NCBI GenBank assembly: GCA_024683115.1
Contig: JAIKYM010000046.1
Coordinates: 1 to 8,224, forward strand
From: Bacilli bacterium
GTDB taxonomy: Bacteria; Bacillota_I; Bacilli_A; RF39; UBA660
Length of the DNA stretch: 8,224 nucleotides
Direction: 5' to 3'
The position numbers and the translations under genes are program-made. Below the pieces are notes generated by a model. That model was not told the origin of the DNA. It ran no database searches and saw only the letters and a list, made by a program, of their open reading frames with translations. Below, piece after piece: positions 6,544 to 8,224 of the stretch. Position 1 is the stretch's first letter. Each line of letters starts with the position of its first letter.

Positions 6544-7782
6544 GTGAAAATTGTAAGTTTGTCACCTCAACAATTTCATGATTTTGTATCTTCACATCCA
6601 TTGAATAACTACATGCAAACACATAAGTATGCATTAGTAATGGCAGACTACGATTACACATATGATTTCATAGGTTATGAAAACAATGGTGAAATTGTTG
6701 CAGCTACTATGATACTATCAAAAGTTATAATAGGAAAGACTAAATACGGATATGCTCCTAAAGGATTCTTAATTAATTATTATGATGAGTTAACTTTAAA
6801 AGCTTTCCTAAAAGATTTAAAAGAATATTACTTAAGTCAAGATTATATATTTATTAAATTTAATCCAGAGATAATAATAGGATCTACTACTAAAGATCAA
6901 AAATATACTATGTCCTACAATGGAAATGTTAGATTAATAGATATATTAAAAGACAATGGAGTAAAAAGAAGACTAGAATTAAAAGAGTTTGATTTAATTG
7001 AACCTAAGTTCTTAGCTTATATAGATTTAAAGAAATTTGATATTAAGAATATAGATAGAAACTTTAGAAAGAAAATTAGAAAATGCTTAGGTTCTGGAAT
7101 GAGTCTAGTAACAGGTGATGTTAGAGAAATGGATAAACTATATCCTTTCTTAAAGACTAAAAGACCTATTATTTACTATAGAACATTCTATAATTCATTT
7201 GATAAAGATAAATCTATAGATTTATTATTTATTAAAATAGACTTTGAAAAGCGATTAACTCATATTAGAGAAAAATATGAAAAAGAGCAATTATTAAACG
7301 ATGAATTAAATAACATAATCCAAAAGGATCCTTCTCAAGGTAACTTAATTAAAAAAATGTCATCTGATAGAAGATTAGATGTATTAAAAGATGTAATACT
7401 TAGAGCTACAGAAGATTTAAAGAAACATAAAGAAGCTATTGTAGGTGGTGCATTAGTAATTAAACACTTTAATAGAGTTACTATATTAGCATCAGGATTT
7501 GATAGAAACTACAAAGGATTAAATCCAAATCATTTCTTACATTATGCTATTATTGAAAGATATAAACCATATTTCAACTATTTAGATATAGGTGGAGTTA
7601 CAGGTAAGTTTGAAGGAGAAACTAAATACAAAGGATTAGATGAATTCAAACTCAAATGGAATCCAATAATATTTGAAATGATTGGTGAATTCGATTTAAT
7701 ATGTTCAGATAAAACATTTAAGAGATTAATTAAAACTTCATTTATTGAAGATGAATTTAACAAACATTTAGATCACGAATAA
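6544..7782 (+). CDS. FemABX-family peptidoglycan bridge aminoacyltransferase
   Basis: Fem-type enzymes use aminoacyl-tRNA to add residues to the stem-peptide lysine of lipid II or its bridge, at the inner face of the membrane. The start is placed at GTG 6544 (412 residues), eight bases after AAGGGAG; a TTG at 6523 would put that site inside the gene. Two GNAT-like lobes are split by a helical arm. LNNYMQTHKYALVM (20-33) matches the family's opening motif, and FRKKIRKCLGSGM (174-186) resembles the usual fold boundary. Residues about 231-297 look like the charged coiled-coil arm of FemA and MurM. The signature YLDIGGVTGKF (346-356), FKLKWNP (368-374) and EMIGEFDLI (378-386) is clear. The added amino acid cannot be read from sequence. 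Arginine codons are almost all AGA, unlike secA, consistent with lower expression. No signal peptide or membrane segment is evident. Confidence 0.9.
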   Translation: MKIVSLSPQQFHDFVSSHPLNNYMQTHKYALVMADYDYTYDFIGYENNGEIVAATMILSKVIIGKTKYGYAPKGFLINYYDELTLKAFLKDLKEYYLSQDYIFIKFNPEIIIGSTTKDQKYTMSYNGNVRLIDILKDNGVKRRLELKEFDLIEPKFLAYIDLKKFDIKNIDRNFRKKIRKCLGSGMSLVTGDVREMDKLYPFLKTKRPIIYYRTFYNSFDKDKSIDLLFIKIDFEKRLTHIREKYEKEQLLNDELNNIIQKDPSQGNLIKKMSSDRRLDVLKDVILRATEDLKKHKEAIVGGALVIKHFNRVTILASGFDRNYKGLNPNHFLHYAIIERYKPYFNYLDIGGVTGKFEGETKYKGLDEFKLKWNPIIFEMIGEFDLICSDKTFKRLIKTSFIEDEFNKHLDHE

Positions 7783-7807
7783 AAAAGTAGGAGTAATCCT
7801 ACTTTTT
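7782..7807. terminator. Bidirectional terminator between convergent genes
   Basis: AAAAAGTAGGA (7782-7792) and TCCTACTTTTT (7797-7807) form a perfect 11-bp stem around GTAA. The A-rich and T-rich flanks give a U-tract in both directions. It overlaps the last base of the femX-like TAA and lies one base from the stop codon of the minus-strand membrane gene, so it serves both genes. Confidence 0.9.
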
Positions 7808-7808
7808 A

Positions 7809-8224
7809 TTATACTTGAATTTTATTAAAACTATCATCTGCTGTCTTAGATACTCTAGCCCATAGAGCAAGAGCTAATATAGTAAATATTACCAAGAATG
7901 TTAACATGATAACAACACTAGGTACATTTAAAACCATTAGAATTACTAAATATCCTGATGAAATAGATGCTAATATCATACCAACTAATACAGCTATAAA
8001 TGTACTCATACTTTGTTTAACTATTTCAGTATCATTTGATGCATCCATCTTAGGATATTTTAAATTACACATAATACCAATTAATTCACATATAAATGGT
8101 AATAAAACAGATGCATATAATATACATATAATACTTATAATATCCATTTTAAAATATACGAATACTATTAAATGATCAAATAATATCTTTTTCACATGGT
8201 ATGAAACAAAAGATAGCTTTAATA
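7809..8224 (-). CDS. Membrane protein, C-terminal part (probable ABC-type export permease)
   Basis: The reading frame stays open from the TAA at 7809-7811 to the right edge, showing 137 codons. The first internal starts, GTG at 8195 and ATG at 8147, lack a Shine-Dalgarno sequence. The visible part is therefore probably the end of a longer gene entering from the right. Three hydrophobic helices lie at roughly visible residues 27-51, 73-97 and 100-122. Between the first two is the loop NLKYPKMDASNDTEIVKQSMS. From memory this loop resembles the last cytoplasmic loop of large ABC-2-like exporter permeases of Bacillota, which place it before the final transmembrane helices. That family call is an inference; a small standalone three-helix protein is the alternative. 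It shares a terminator with the convergent femX-like gene. Confidence 0.6.
   Translation of the reverse strand, partial: LKLSFVSYHVKKILFDHLIVFVYFKMDIISIICILYASVLLPFICELIGIMCNLKYPKMDASNDTEIVKQSMSTFIAVLVGMILASISSGYLVILMVLNVPSVVIMLTFLVIFTILALALWARVSKTADDSFNKIQV

Noticed and set aside
7906..8175. 89-codon plus-strand frame opposite the membrane gene
   Set aside because: The minus-strand frame is open to the edge and shows clear transmembrane helices; the plus frame reflects AT-rich hydrophobic codons read in reverse.
1..8224. Mobile elements, CRISPR arrays, tRNA or rRNA genes
   Set aside because: No transposase-like frame, regularly spaced direct-repeat array with unique spacers, cloverleaf or rRNA sequence was seen; the TTGTCCAC copies are inverted and unevenly spaced, unlike CRISPR.

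Overview
The window is a very AT-rich stretch of a low-GC Gram-positive (Bacillota) chromosome that carries ordinary housekeeping genes. The gene set (secA, long-form hpf, smpB, rnr, secG) and the order secG-rnr-smpB are typical of Bacilli and Clostridia. A FemABX-type peptidoglycan bridge enzyme implies a walled cell, so a wall-less mollicute is unlikely. Nothing suggests that UGA is read as tryptophan: every gene reads through in the standard code and stops at TAA or TAG. A reduced, uncultured Bacilli or Erysipelotrichia-like lineage is a reasonable guess, but it is not proven.

Layout, left to right. Positions 1-210 are non-coding. They hold five DnaA-box-like nonamers arranged as a near-symmetric dyad, then (on the minus strand) a terminator-like hairpin, then a Shine-Dalgarno sequence for a minus-strand gene that must start just outside the left edge. 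From 211 to 6384 all genes are on the minus strand: secG (6384-6169), rnr (6090-3937), smpB (3934-3512), hpf (3391-2861) and secA (2712-211). Compact hairpin terminators follow secG, smpB and hpf. A femX-like gene (6544-7782) runs on the plus strand, divergent from secG. It converges on the 3' end of a membrane-protein gene that enters from the right edge on the minus strand (7809 to beyond 8224), and a bidirectional terminator separates the two.

How the genes fit together. SecA (motor) and SecG (channel subunit) belong to the Sec protein-export machine. RNase R and SmpB act together in trans-translation: SmpB with tmRNA rescues stalled ribosomes, and RNase R degrades the faulty mRNA. HPF-long dimerises and hibernates ribosomes. 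The FemX-like protein would add amino acids to lipid II. The tmRNA gene ssrA, often found after smpB, is not in the smpB-hpf gap, and prfB, often found after secA, is not seen within the window.

The start codons of rnr, secG and femX were moved inward from the longest open frames, because a clear Shine-Dalgarno sequence lies inside each longer version. The part least explained by known genes is the DnaA-box-like array at 65-183. No unambiguous new system is visible; the rest of the window looks conventional.
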